Source: Chloroflexota bacterium (GTDB taxonomy: Bacteria > Chloroflexota > Dormibacteria > Dormibacterales > Dormibacteraceae). Taken from it: a DNA stretch of 40,155 nt. Where the stretch lies: positions 1 to 40,155 of the forward strand of contig VBGM01000018.1 in the NCBI GenBank assembly GCA_005880855.1. Reading direction: 5' to 3'. A program made the translations under genes and the position numbers. Shown here one piece after another: positions 1-8,033 of the stretch. The notes under the pieces were generated by a model, which made no database searches, was not told the DNA's origin, and saw only the letters and a list, made by a program, of their open reading frames with translations. Within the stretch, counting starts at the first letter, position 1. Every line of letters starts with the position of its first letter.

Positions 1-128
1 ATGATCTGGTTCGCCACGTCGTATCGCAGCAGGTCGGGGTGCGCGGCCGCCAGCCCCTTGAGGGAGTCCTTGACGACCAGTGAGGGTTCGTTCAGGAACT
101 TTCGCATCTGGTTGGTTTCGACTGCCAT
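1..128 (-). CDS. dhaK: Dihydroxyacetone kinase subunit DhaK, N-terminal fragment
   Basis: Only the first 42 codons lie in the window; the gene runs off the left edge. The ATG at 128 follows an AGGAG ribosome site about 8 nt upstream. The start of the protein reads RKFLNEPSLVVKDSLKGLAA followed by AHPDLL. This matches the N-terminus of the DhaK family (xKKLINDPxxVVxExLxGLAxAHPDL), the dihydroxyacetone-binding subunit of PTS-linked or ATP-dependent Dha kinases. The catalytic His and the substrate-binding loops are outside the window, so the assignment rests on the N-terminal signature alone. The upstream aquaporin gene on the same strand fits a glycerol/dihydroxyacetone unit. Confidence 0.75.
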   Translation of the reverse strand, partial: MAVETNQMRKFLNEPSLVVKDSLKGLAAAHPDLLRYDVANQI

Positions 129-153
129 TGTGTCTTTCTCCTGTCTCGGTGAT

Positions 154-936
154 CTAGCTTGCGGCCGCCCGGACGTTGTCTTCGTGGGTGACCGCCTCGA
201 CGATCGGTCGCGCGACAAGTCGCGGGTTGGCCAGGAAGTCGTACAGGAAGGCTGCAGCCGCTGCGCCCACCAGGCCGGGAATCAGGTAGACCGGAACGTA
301 CTGCGTCCAGAACGTGGTCCCGCCCGCGATCGCCTGCACCAGCTCGGGACCGAAGGCACGAGCGGGGTTGAGCGATGCGCCAGTGACCGGACCGAAGATG
401 AGGATGATGCCGACCACGGCTCCGCCGATGACGATGCCGGCGAGCTGGGTCGGGGACTTCGAGTCGACAATGCCGAGGATCGCGAAGATCAGCAGCCCGG
501 TGCCCAGAGCCTCGGCGAGCGCGGCCTGCAGGTAGTAGTTGGAGGAGGCGTCGGCGGCGAAGTGCGTCTGGCCCATCCCGAACGTGACCGCGTTGGCGCC
601 GAAGACGCCCCAGATCGCGAACGCGCCGATGATCGCACCGACGTACTGGGAGGCCCAGTAGACGGGGACTTCCTTCCAGGGAAAGCGCTTGGTCGCGGCG
701 AGGGCGAACGTGACCGCGGGGTTGATGTGGCAGCCAGAGACCTTGCCGATCGCGTAGACGAGGGCGGTGATGATGAAACCGAACGCAAAGCTGATCGCGA
801 GCAGGTCCGCCTCGGTCACCGCCGGCACCGCCTTGCCGGCGAGCGTGAGGGTCGCGATCACAGAACCGGGACCGACCAGAACCAACGCTGCTGTGCCGAA
901 AGTCTCGGCGAGCGCCCGCTGTGGCATCGAGTGCAT
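154..936 (-). CDS. Aquaporin (MIP family channel)
   Basis: This is a 260-residue membrane channel of the major intrinsic protein family. Both half-helix signatures are present: HINPAVTF in the first half and SLNPARAFGP in the second, with about six hydrophobic segments. The ATG at 936 is chosen because GGAGAAGGAA lies directly upstream; an in-frame start at 1026 would add an unrelated, non-hydrophobic 30 residues. Aquaglyceroporins of the GlpF type normally have Asp after the second NPAR (NPARD); here it is Ala, as in water channels. The gene is 25 bp upstream of dhaK on the same strand, so glycerol or dihydroxyacetone passage is suggested by context but not by the selectivity residue. The substrate is unresolved. 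Confidence 0.9.
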   Translation of the reverse strand: MHSMPQRALAETFGTAALVLVGPGSVIATLTLAGKAVPAVTEADLLAISFAFGFIITALVYAIGKVSGCHINPAVTFALAATKRFPWKEVPVYWASQYVGAIIGAFAIWGVFGANAVTFGMGQTHFAADASSNYYLQAALAEALGTGLLIFAILGIVDSKSPTQLAGIVIGGAVVGIILIFGPVTGASLNPARAFGPELVQAIAGGTTFWTQYVPVYLIPGLVGAAAAAFLYDFLANPRLVARPIVEAVTHEDNVRAAAS

Positions 937-969
937 TTCCTTCTCCGACCCCCTGTTTATCTGACTTGT

Positions 970-1023
970 GTTCGACAATGCCGAACTGATTTCACAAACC
1001 GTAGTCTCCTCCAGACGGTTTGT
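970..1023. promoter_or_regulatory. Two inverted repeats upstream of the aquaporin gene (putative operators)
   Basis: GTTCG (970-974) and CGAAC (982-986) flank a 7-nt spacer. ACAAACCGT (994-1002) and ACGGTTTGT (1015-1023) form a perfect 9-bp inverted repeat with a 12-nt spacer. Both lie 34-87 bp upstream of the aquaporin start, where a repressor of a glycerol/DHA operon would be expected to bind. The second repeat could also form an RNA hairpin in the 5' leader. No regulator gene is visible nearby and the binding protein is unknown. Confidence 0.4.
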
Positions 1024-1193
1024 CAACAGCTAATTTGGGCGGTGCATCCGATGCGGACGCCTGGCCTCCCCACCATGTGGGGAGGTGCGCTCCGCCGCGG
1101 GCGCAGCCTGGAGAGGCCCCGCTGTTACCGCGACACCAACGGGCAGGCGGAGATTTGGCACTGGCCGCCAGTGATCATGGGCGCGGGCTGCTG

Positions 1194-1199
1194 TACTCT
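1194..1199 (+). promoter_or_regulatory. Candidate -10 element for the cimA leader transcript
   Basis: TACTCT ends 9 nt before the leader-peptide ATG at 1209, and no Shine-Dalgarno sequence precedes that ATG. This geometry fits a leaderless transcript starting at or just before the ATG. The same hexamer occurs 7 nt before the start of the MpaB-like gene at 26066. No convincing -35 box is seen. The rest of 937-1193 shows the divergent inverted repeats and otherwise nothing recognisable. Confidence 0.35.
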
Positions 1200-1208
1200 T
1201 CGGCTTCC

Positions 1209-1295
1209 ATGTTCAAGCAGATCGAGATCGGCATCCGGACGCCGGGCGCGCGCAGGGCGCACATCCGAATTATTCGGGGAGGTTCCCCGACTTAG
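1209..1295 (+). CDS. Ile-rich leader peptide of the cimA attenuator
   Basis: This 28-codon open frame contains six isoleucine codons: ATC at 1221, 1227, 1233 and 1263, and ATT at 1269 and 1272. They fall in two clusters, and the frame ends at TAG 1293-1295. It lies between a possible -10 element and an intrinsic terminator that abuts the cimA start. Leader peptides of branched-chain amino-acid operons are enriched in the codons of the regulating amino acid. Citramalate synthase opens the pyruvate route to isoleucine, so Ile is the expected signal. No Shine-Dalgarno site precedes the ATG, which may be leaderless. Not proven: translation of the peptide, and conservation in relatives. Confidence 0.6.
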   Translation: MFKQIEIGIRTPGARRAHIRIIRGGSPT

Positions 1296-1323
1296 CGCCT
1301 CGCTGATGTCGATGGGACCTCCC
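1276..1323 (+). promoter_or_regulatory. Antiterminator pairing of the cimA leader
   Basis: GGGAGGT (1277-1283) plus CCC (1285-1287) can pair with GGGACCTCCC (1314-1323). This gives ten base pairs with a single bulged T at 1284. The pairing uses the left arm of the terminator at 1317-1323, so the two structures exclude each other. Alternative local hairpins also compete for the same bases: CCGAA-TTA-TTCGG (1265-1277) and CGGGGA-GGT-TCCCCG. A ribosome stalled on the first Ile cluster would leave this antiterminator free. One reaching the stop codon would cover 1277-1287 and favour the terminator. Confidence 0.5.
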
Positions 1324-1350
1324 GGCCAGAGAAGGCCTGGAGGTTTTTTT
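1317..1350 (+). terminator. Intrinsic terminator (attenuator) abutting the cimA start codon
   Basis: The stem is ACCTCC-C-GGCC / GGCC-T-GGAGGT: ten pairs with one C/T mismatch and an AGAGAA loop, followed directly by a run of T to 1350. The cimA ATG is the next base. The 3' arm contains GGAGG (1339-1343), the cimA ribosome site, so the same hairpin would both stop transcription and hide the Shine-Dalgarno sequence. A terminator placed between a leader peptide and the structural gene is the hallmark of attenuation control. Confidence 0.75.
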
Positions 1351-2979
1351 ATGCCCAAACAGAAGAACGGAAGCGACCATCGGCCTGGCGTCGCGCGGCG
1401 GATCGTGATCTATGACACGACGCTGCGCGACGGTGCCCAGGGTCCCGCCGTGTCCTTCTCCGCGGCTGACAAGGTGCGAATCGCCCGCACCCTGGATGGC
1501 CTGGGCTTCGATTACGTCGAAGGCGGCTTTCCGGGTTCGAACCCAAAGGACGAGGAGCTGTTCGCGGAGCTCGCCGCACACCCGCTCAAGCGATCGCGAC
1601 TGGCGGCGTTCGGCGCCACACGCCGGGCCGGTGGCACCTGCGAGGACGACGCCAATCTTGCGGCGCTGGCTCGGAGCCACGCTCCCACCTGGACGCTCGT
1701 GGGCAAAAGCGACACGTGGCAGGTGAGCAAAGTCCTGCAGACCACGCCCAACGAAAACCTGGCGATGGTGCGCGAGTCGGTGGCCTATGGCGTCTCAGCC
1801 GGCCGCGAGGTCATCTTCGACGCCGAGCACTTCTTCGACGGCTTCGCGCGTGATTCCGAGTATGCGCTCGAGGTCTGCCTGGAGGCGGCCCGGGCGGGCG
1901 CCGGTTGGGTGGTGCTGTGCGACACCAATGGGGGAAGCCTGCCGGCCGAGATTCGCGAAGGCGTGACGGCTGTACGCCGAGCGCTTCACGAAGCCGGCAG
2001 CATGGCAGGCGTTGGCATCCACTGCCACAACGATTGCGAGCTCGCGGTGGCCAACACGCTCGAAGGCGTGGCGGCCGGAGCGGACATGGTGCAGGGCACC
2101 ATCAACGGATACGGGGAGCGATGTGGCAACGCGAACCTGGTGTCGGTGGTCGCGAACCTGGTCTTGAAGCTGGGCATGGACGCCCTTCCCAAAACGACCC
2201 TTGCGCGCACGACCGACCTCTCGCGCACCGTGGCCGAGATCGCCAATCTCGCGCTGCCTCTGCAGCAGCCGTTCGTCGGCTATGGGGCTTTCGCTCACAA
2301 GGGCGGACAGCATGTGTCCGCCGTGCTGAAGCACCGCGATTCGTACCAGCACATCGATCCCGGCCTCGTCGGCAACGAGCCGCATGTGCTGGTATCCGAG
2401 CTGTCGGGGCGCGGCAATGTGCTCGCCAAGGCCCGCGAATTCGGGCTCGAGCTCGACCGCGATGATCCGCACACGCAATGGCTGGTCCAGCATTTGAAGG
2501 AGCTGGAGCATCGCGGCTATTCGTATGAAGCCGCCGACGCGTCGTTCGAGATGCTCTTGCGCCGCCTGCAACCAGGCTACGAAGCGCCGTGGAAAGTGGT
2601 CGACTTCACCACACTGGTCCGCAAGGACGGCGGCTCCGTGCATGCGGAAGCGACGGTCAAGGTCGAGGTCGACGGCGCCGTCTACCACACCGCCGCGTCC
2701 GGAAACGGCCCGGTTAATGCCCTCGACGCGGCTCTGCGCAAGGCGCTCAGTCCCAAATTCGCCGGCCTGCGCGGCGTCAGCCTGCACGACTACAAGGTGC
2801 GCATCCTCGACGGCGCCGCGGGCACGGCGGCGACCACACGCGTGCTGATCGAATCCGGCAAAGGACCCAGGCGTTGGACGACGGTCGGCTGCTCGAGCAA
2901 CATCATCGAGGCGTCACTCGCGGCGCTGGTCGATTCGCTGGAGTATGCCCATCAGTCGCGGGCTTCCGCGAAGAGTTGA
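1351..2979 (+). CDS. cimA: (R)-citramalate synthase
   Basis: This 542-residue protein belongs to the LeuA/CimA family. It condenses pyruvate and acetyl-CoA to citramalate, the first step of the threonine-independent route to 2-oxobutyrate and isoleucine. The N-terminal TIM barrel carries the metal- and substrate-binding signatures DTTLRDGAQ, GIHCHNDCELAVANTL and GTINGYGERCGN. A linker motif follows (FAHKGGQHVSAV). The C-terminal regulatory domain is LeuA-like (YKVRILDGAAGTAATTRV). The length and the central AHKGGxH segment fit the long citramalate-synthase branch (about 530 residues) better than isopropylmalate synthase. The ATG at 1351 has GGAGG 7 nt upstream. The gene overlaps the start of the following PEP carboxylase frame. 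Regulation by an Ile leader attenuator is indicated just upstream. Isopropylmalate or homocitrate synthase activity is the less likely alternative. Confidence 0.9.
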   Translation: MPKQKNGSDHRPGVARRIVIYDTTLRDGAQGPAVSFSAADKVRIARTLDGLGFDYVEGGFPGSNPKDEELFAELAAHPLKRSRLAAFGATRRAGGTCEDDANLAALARSHAPTWTLVGKSDTWQVSKVLQTTPNENLAMVRESVAYGVSAGREVIFDAEHFFDGFARDSEYALEVCLEAARAGAGWVVLCDTNGGSLPAEIREGVTAVRRALHEAGSMAGVGIHCHNDCELAVANTLEGVAAGADMVQGTINGYGERCGNANLVSVVANLVLKLGMDALPKTTLARTTDLSRTVAEIANLALPLQQPFVGYGAFAHKGGQHVSAVLKHRDSYQHIDPGLVGNEPHVLVSELSGRGNVLAKAREFGLELDRDDPHTQWLVQHLKELEHRGYSYEAADASFEMLLRRLQPGYEAPWKVVDFTTLVRKDGGSVHAEATVKVEVDGAVYHTAASGNGPVNALDAALRKALSPKFAGLRGVSLHDYKVRILDGAAGTAATTRVLIESGKGPRRWTTVGCSSNIIEASLAALVDSLEYAHQSRASAKS

Positions 2980-5548
2980 CGAGCCAGACCAGAGCATCCG
3001 CCCGCCAGGCCATCCCCGATGCGCTGCGCCGCGACGTCCGCATGCTTGGCGAGCAGCTCGGCCGCGTGATCGAGGACTACGGCGGCGCCAGCCTGCTCAA
3101 GGACGTCGAGACGCTCCGGCGCTCTGTGATTCGCGCTCGCGACGCCGACGTGCACGAGCGCAAGACCGAGGCCATCGTTGCCTCATGGCCGGTCGAACGT
3201 GCCGAAGAGGTGGCGCGTGCCTTCACCGTCTACTTCCACCTGGTCAACCTCGCGGAAGAGCACCATCGAGCCCGCGTTCTGCGCGAGCGCGACGGGCGAG
3301 GGCCGCAGCCCGAATCACTTGCCGCCACCGTCGCCGAGCTGCAGCGAAAACACGGACGGCGCCGGCTGATGGAGATGCTCTCCTGCCTCGAGGTGCATCC
3401 GGTCTTCACCGCCCACCCCACCGAGGCCAGGCGCCGCGCGGTGGTGACCGCGATCCGAAGAGTGGGCGAACAGCTGAACCGGCTCGAGGACCCGAGGTCT
3501 TCGGACGCGGAGCGCCGCGAGGCGATGCGGAGGCTGACTGAAGAGATCGATTCGCTTTGGCGCACCGGTCAGCTGCGCACGTCACAGGTGACCCCGCTCG
3601 ACGAGGTCCGCTCGATCATGGCCGTCTTCGACGAAACCCTGTTTCGGGTTGTGCCGGAGATCTACCGCTCGCTCGACTGGGCACTCGGTCCGTCCGACGC
3701 CGGTTTGCGCCCGCCGCTCGCACCCGCGTTCTTGCGTTTCGGAAGCTGGGTCGGCGGCGACCGCGACGGCAACGAATCGGTGACCAGGCCGAGCACGCGC
3801 TGCTCGCCTTCGAGGCAGCGACCACCCGCATCGGCCGCGCGATCACCGTCGATGCCGCCACCACGCCTCCGGGCCGAGACCTTCGGCGCCGGCTGGCTGC
3901 GCTGCGCGCCGCGGCGCCCGAGCGGTGGGCCGAGGTTGAGAAGCGCTCGCCGTCCGAGCCGCACCGCCAGTTCCTCCTCCACATCGCCGACCGCGTTCGC
4001 TCGACGCGCACCGGCGCAGGCGAGGCCTACCGGTCTTCGTCCGAGCTCATTGCCGACCTTCGATGCGTGCAGGTCTCGCTGGCCGGTGGGGGTGCGCCGC
4101 GACAGGCGTATGGCGAGCTGCAGCACCTGATCTGGCAGGCGGAGACGTTCGGCCTGCACCTCGCCGAGCTCGAGGTCCGGCAGCACAGCGCGGTCCACGC
4201 TCGAGCCCTCGATGAGCTGCGCGCAGGGCAGGCGCCATCGGCCAGCACGCGCGACGTGCTCAGCACCCTGCGCACCATCGCGGCGTTACAGGCAAGGTTC
4301 GGCTCGGAAGTTTGCCGGCGCTACATCGTCAGCTTCACTCGCGGCGTCGATGACATCGCCGCCGTGTACGAGCTGGCAGAGCAAGCGGGAGGCAAGCCTC
4401 CTGTGCTCGACGTCATCCCCCTGTTCGAAACCGTCGAGGACCTTCGTGCCGCGGCCTCGGTGATGGAGGACATGCTCGGACTGGCACCGGTACGTCGCCG
4501 GCTCGACAAGACGGGTCGGAGTCTCGAGGTGATGCTTGGCTACTCGGACTCGACGAAGGAGGTCGGCCCGCTGCCGGCAACGCTGGCCCTGTACGACGCG
4601 CAGACGGAATTGACCGCTTGGGCCGTGCGTCGCGGCATCCGGCTGACGATGTTCCACGGCCGCGGCGGAGCGCTCGGGCGGGGCGGCGGTCCCGCCAACC
4701 GCGCGGTCCGCGCCCAGGCGCCTGGCTCCGTGGCCTTTCGCTTCAAGGTCACCGAGCAGGGCGAGGTCATCTTCGCGCGCTACGGAAACGCAGCCATCGC
4801 GAGGCGCCACCTCGAGCAGGTGGCCTCGGCCGTGCTCGAGGCCTCCACCGCCCCCACACGCTCGGAGCCAGGGGCGCGATTTGCCGGTCTCGCGCAAGAG
4901 ATCGGCTCGGCGGCGCTGGCCGCCTATCGCGCCCTGGTCGAGACCGACGGTTTTGCGGAATGGTTCGCCAGGGTCAGCCCAGTCGAGGAGCTGAGCCGCA
5001 TGCGCATCGCATCCAGGCCCGCCCGCCGCACCAAGGGCAACGCCCTCGACGACCTGCGCGCCATCCCCTGGGTCTTCGCGTGGTCGCAGATGCGACTCAA
5101 CCTGCCGGGTTGGTATGGCCTCGGCAGCGGGCTCGATGCCGCCCGACTCGAGGACCTGCGCCGGGCCTACGCGTCATGGCCGCTCTTCAACGTCATGCTC
5201 GACAACGCGGAGATGAGCCTGGCGAAGACCGACCGGCGCATCGCCGCGCGCTACCTCGCGCTGGGGGACCGGCCCGACCTGGCGGCTCGCGTCCTCGCTG
5301 AGTACGACCTCACCAAGAAAAACGTCCTGGCTGTCACCGGCCACACGCGCCTGCTGGAGAAGCATCGTGTTCTCTCGTGGGCCGTGGAGCTGCGGAACCC
5401 GTACGTAGATGCGCTGTCGCACCTCCAGTTGCGCGCCCTTCGCGCGCTGCGAGCGAAGGGAACTTCAACACAAGAGCGCGCCCATGCGGAGCGATTGTTT
5501 CTACTCACGGTCAACGGCGTCGCGGCCGGACTTCAGAACACGGGGTAA
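2976..5548 (+). pseudogene. ppc: Phosphoenolpyruvate carboxylase, interrupted by a frameshift near 3780
   Basis: PEP carboxylase makes oxaloacetate from PEP and bicarbonate (anaplerosis). The N-terminal part (frame of 2976, open to 4130) has the catalytic TAHPTEA motif near 3410 and GGDRDGN near 3755-3773, then loses homology. The remaining conserved sequence continues in another frame from about 3783 to 5548: LGYSDSTKEVG, FHGRGGALGRGGGP, KVTEQGEVIFARYGN, IPWVFAWSQ and the C-terminal GVAAGLQNTG. The shift equals a net loss of 1 base (mod 3) right after the residues NESVT; losing 7 bases would restore the family's usual spacing to the next helix. The probable start is TTG at 2976, overlapping the cimA stop as TTGA. 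Both halves are otherwise well conserved, so a recent mutation or a sequence error is more likely than an old decayed gene. Confidence 0.85.
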
Positions 5549-5551
5549 CGA

Positions 5552-5959
5552 TCAGAAGTCGAAGCGTCCGTCGAAGTGCTTGGCGACCTCGGGCCTTGAC
5601 AGCTCATAGATCGCGACGCGGTGACCCGACGGAGTCGTGAAAGAGCAGCAAGGCCCCATTGGAATCTCCAGTGTTTGCGCCTTCTTCCAGCCTCGCTTCT
5701 TCAATGTGTGCATCGCCTCATCGAGGTTCGCGACTCGGTAGATGAAAATCGGCCGCTCGCCCTCCACGTGGTCGGTGAGCAGAAGATGCGGCGGCCCGGC
5801 GGTTAGCTCTATCTTGGCCACGCGGGCCCCCATGCCCTCGATGCTGAACGCCAACCGACCCCCGAGGACGTCGGTGAAGTAGCGCGCGTCCGCGGCGACA
5901 TCCGCGCTCGGCGTGTAGAGGTAGTCGAGTTGAAGGAACGGATGAGCCTCGGCCGGCAC
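5552..5959 (-). CDS. VOC-family (glyoxalase/bleomycin-resistance fold) protein
   Basis: This 135-residue single-module VOC protein is of the glyoxalase-like type. Its beta-alpha-beta-beta-beta repeats include LDYLYTPSADV, DVLGGRLAFSI, LLLTDHVEGERPIFIYRV and the closing FTTPSGHRVAIYEL. VOC proteins bind a metal and act as isomerases, dioxygenases or resistance proteins; the substrate cannot be told from sequence. A GTG start at 5959 follows the upstream gene's stop by about 5 nt, so the two are probably co-transcribed. The gene converges on the PEP carboxylase gene. Confidence 0.75.
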   Translation of the reverse strand: MPAEAHPFLQLDYLYTPSADVAADARYFTDVLGGRLAFSIEGMGARVAKIELTAGPPHLLLTDHVEGERPIFIYRVANLDEAMHTLKKRGWKKAQTLEIPMGPCCSFTTPSGHRVAIYELSRPEVAKHFDGRFDF

Positions 5960-5964
5960 GCAGC

Positions 5965-6477
5965 TTAGTCCGAACCGCGGGTGATCCCGAAAAAGCAGGC
6001 CAGGTGGTCTTTATCTTTCATTCGCAGATAGGCGAGACCGAGCCAGATGCCGGGCGCAACCTCCCGCACCTCGTCCTTGACCTGGCGCACCAGCGGCGGG
6101 TTGCCGTCCTGGCCGTAATCGAGGTGAACGGCGTCGAAATCGCCGGCATGCGACGGACCGATCGACGTGTGGAAGCGAAACCAGGCCACGCGCTCACCGA
6201 GCAGCCGGTTGACGCCATGGCCGTGGTCGGCGCTCTCGTGCGAGAACGTCTTGCCCTGCCAGGGAAACAGGCCCGACTTCGAGAACCGCTCGAGCCAGCG
6301 CTTGACATGCGGGCGTTGAATCCTGGGCACAGCCAGCATGCGGCCCGTGAGCTTGCCATCGAGGTCCTCGAGACGTGGACTCCGCGCGTTCCGGTACAGC
6401 TCCATGAGCGACTCGGGGTCCATTCCGGCCAGGTCGTCAAGGTTTCGAACCGCGGCCCTGGGCTTGCTCGCAGCCAT
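5965..6477 (-). CDS. Conserved protein of unknown function
   Basis: This 170-residue soluble protein has no signal peptide or membrane segment. Recognisable stretches are LYRNARSPRLEDLDGKLTGR near the N-terminus, a central WQGKTF, HGVNRLLGERVAWFRFHT, the Asp-rich DAVHLDYGQDGNP, and VKDEVREVAPGIWLGLAYLR. The pattern resembles small lipocalin-like or DUF4334-type proteins (G-x-W-x-GK-like motif), but I do not recognise a firm family. The ATG at 6477 lacks a good ribosome site. It lies between the HD-GYP gene and the VOC gene, both minus strand, with gaps of 12 and 5 nt, so all three probably share a transcript. Confidence 0.6.
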   Translation of the reverse strand: MAASKPRAAVRNLDDLAGMDPESLMELYRNARSPRLEDLDGKLTGRMLAVPRIQRPHVKRWLERFSKSGLFPWQGKTFSHESADHGHGVNRLLGERVAWFRFHTSIGPSHAGDFDAVHLDYGQDGNPPLVRQVKDEVREVAPGIWLGLAYLRMKDKDHLACFFGITRGSD

Positions 6478-6489
6478 GTGCCGCGAAGA

Positions 6490-7098
6490 CTAATCCAATG
6501 CCGGCGCGGGGCGCGAACCTCCGTTGTCGAGGGATTGCAGCAGCGCACTGACAATGTGTGGATCGAGGTGGGGGCCGGCTTCCGCCTCGAGGATGCGGCG
6601 CGCCTCCCGATCGGTGCGCGCCCGGCGATACGGCCGGTCTGACGTGAGCACGTCATACATATCCGCCACGGCAACGACGCGGGCCTCGATCGGAATCGCA
6701 TCGCCGACAAGACCATGTGGATAGCCACTGCCGTCCATCCTCTCGTGGTGGTGCAGGACCGCGAGCAGCGCGCGCTCGAAGTGGCCCGCCCACTGCAGGA
6801 TCCGCAGGCCGACCTCGGGGTGGGTCCGCATGAGCTTCCATTCCGAGTCGTCGAGCGGGTCGTGCTTGTGCAGGATGGCGCCGGGAATTCCGAGCTTGCC
6901 GATGTCGTGCAGGAGCCCGGAACGAGCCAGGACCCGCTGCTCGGCCGCCGTCATGCCCAGCTGCCGCGCGATGCGTACGCAGAGGTCGCCGACGCGGCCG
7001 TTGTGAGCGCGAATTTCACGGTCGGACACCCGGACGATTCGCGCCCGACCCAGGTATTGCGATGCCCCAACCAAAGGGCTCGGGATCACGATTTCCAA
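6490..7098 (-). CDS. HD-GYP domain phosphodiesterase-like protein
   Basis: This is a 202-residue stand-alone HD-GYP domain. The HD pair is in LLHDIGKLGIP (residues 62-72), HPEVG is at about 93-97, and the GYP signature is HHHERMDGSGYP (116-127). The following helix DMYDVLTSDRPYRRA is also typical. HD-GYP proteins hydrolyse cyclic di-GMP or related cyclic dinucleotides. No receiver or sensor domain is attached, only about 30 N-terminal residues. The TTG start at 7098 is supported by GGAGGGGG about 8 nt upstream; a GTG four codons in is possible. It is probably the first gene of a small minus-strand operon ending at 5552. Confidence 0.85.
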   Translation of the reverse strand: MEIVIPSPLVGASQYLGRARIVRVSDREIRAHNGRVGDLCVRIARQLGMTAAEQRVLARSGLLHDIGKLGIPGAILHKHDPLDDSEWKLMRTHPEVGLRILQWAGHFERALLAVLHHHERMDGSGYPHGLVGDAIPIEARVVAVADMYDVLTSDRPYRRARTDREARRILEAEAGPHLDPHIVSALLQSLDNGGSRPAPALD

Positions 7099-7186
7099 GC
7101 GTTACCCCCTCCGGTTACTTACCTTTTGCAGTTCGACAACGCCCCAGGCCCGAGGGCGGGTCGCTCAGCCGGACGAAGTCGGCAGG

Positions 7187-8026
7187 CTACTTATCGGAGC
7201 CTGGCTGGCAGACGACGGCAGCCGTGCAGGCGGTCTGAACGGGGATCCCGAGCGACAGCGCCTCGATCCCGGGCCCTTCGAACTTGGCCGAGGCAACCGC
7301 GACCACGCGGCCGCGGGCGTCGACCACGGGCCCGCCGCTGTTGCCAGGGCTGATCGGGGCGGAGAACTGGACGTAGTCGCTGCCCTCGACGCTCCGAAAT
7401 CCCGAGATCACGCCGACCGAGATGCTGCCGCCCAGCCCGAGCGGCGACCCCACAACCATCACAGCCTGGGCCAGGGTGGGTCGCGCGGGCGCCGTGCGCA
7501 GCGTCGGGAGCACCTCGGTGACGTGGATGATCGCGAGATCGTCGTTGGGATCGACCCGCTCGATCGTGCCTCTGATGGTCCGGTCGCCCTGGCGCACGTC
7601 GACCGCGCCAACACCCGAGCTCCATGCCTCGTCGATGACGTGGAAGTTTGTGACGAGCTCGGAGCCCGAGGCTCCGGCTCGGGCGACCCAGCCGGACCCA
7701 AGCCCGTAGGCGGTCTCGATGGTGAAGACGGACGGCTCGACCTGCCGCGCGATCGAGGCCCAGTCCGGCTGGGCGTCGATCGTGCCCTGCAGCGAATGGA
7801 CCTGGGTGCGCAAGCCCTCGATAGAGCGCTCCTGCGCTCTCATGGTGCTGATCTCCACTCCAACACCGGCCGCACTCACGGCGACGAAGAGCAGCAGGCC
7901 CAAGCCGGCGGTGATCGACGACGCGCGAGGCACGCGAAGTCGCCTCATCCCGCGCGCAACCGGCCGGCTCCGGACCTCGGTCCGGATACCGGCCAGCGTT
8001 GCGCGTTTGCCCGCGATTGATGCCAT
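7187..8026 (-). CDS. Membrane-anchored trypsin-like serine protease (HtrA/S1C type)
   Basis: The 279-residue protein has a basic N-terminus, one membrane helix (about residues 37-58) and a short coiled stretch (62-85). A chymotrypsin-fold protease domain follows. The triad is visible: His129 in TNFHVI, Asp163 in NDDLAII and Ser230 in SPGNSGGPV. There is no PDZ domain after the catalytic part, unlike full HtrA/DegP, so it resembles short extracytoplasmic S1C proteases. Two Cys near the C-terminus (TACTAAVVC) may form a disulfide outside the cell. It probably cuts or senses misfolded envelope proteins; the substrate is unknown. It follows the gene at 8034 by 7 nt on the same strand. Confidence 0.85.
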   Translation of the reverse strand: MASIAGKRATLAGIRTEVRSRPVARGMRRLRVPRASSITAGLGLLLFVAVSAAGVGVEISTMRAQERSIEGLRTQVHSLQGTIDAQPDWASIARQVEPSVFTIETAYGLGSGWVARAGASGSELVTNFHVIDEAWSSGVGAVDVRQGDRTIRGTIERVDPNDDLAIIHVTEVLPTLRTAPARPTLAQAVMVVGSPLGLGGSISVGVISGFRSVEGSDYVQFSAPISPGNSGGPVVDARGRVVAVASAKFEGPGIEALSLGIPVQTACTAAVVCQPGSDK

Positions 8027-8033
8027 GTCCCGG

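Noticed and set aside
1120-1135. T-box-like TTACCGCGACACC upstream of cimA
   Set aside because: The invariant TGGN that pairs with the tRNA end and the specifier stem are absent; the Ile-rich peptide explains the terminator better.
1795-2787. Antisense open frame of 330 codons over cimA
   Set aside because: Codon-bias shadow of a conserved gene; no motif and no start signal.
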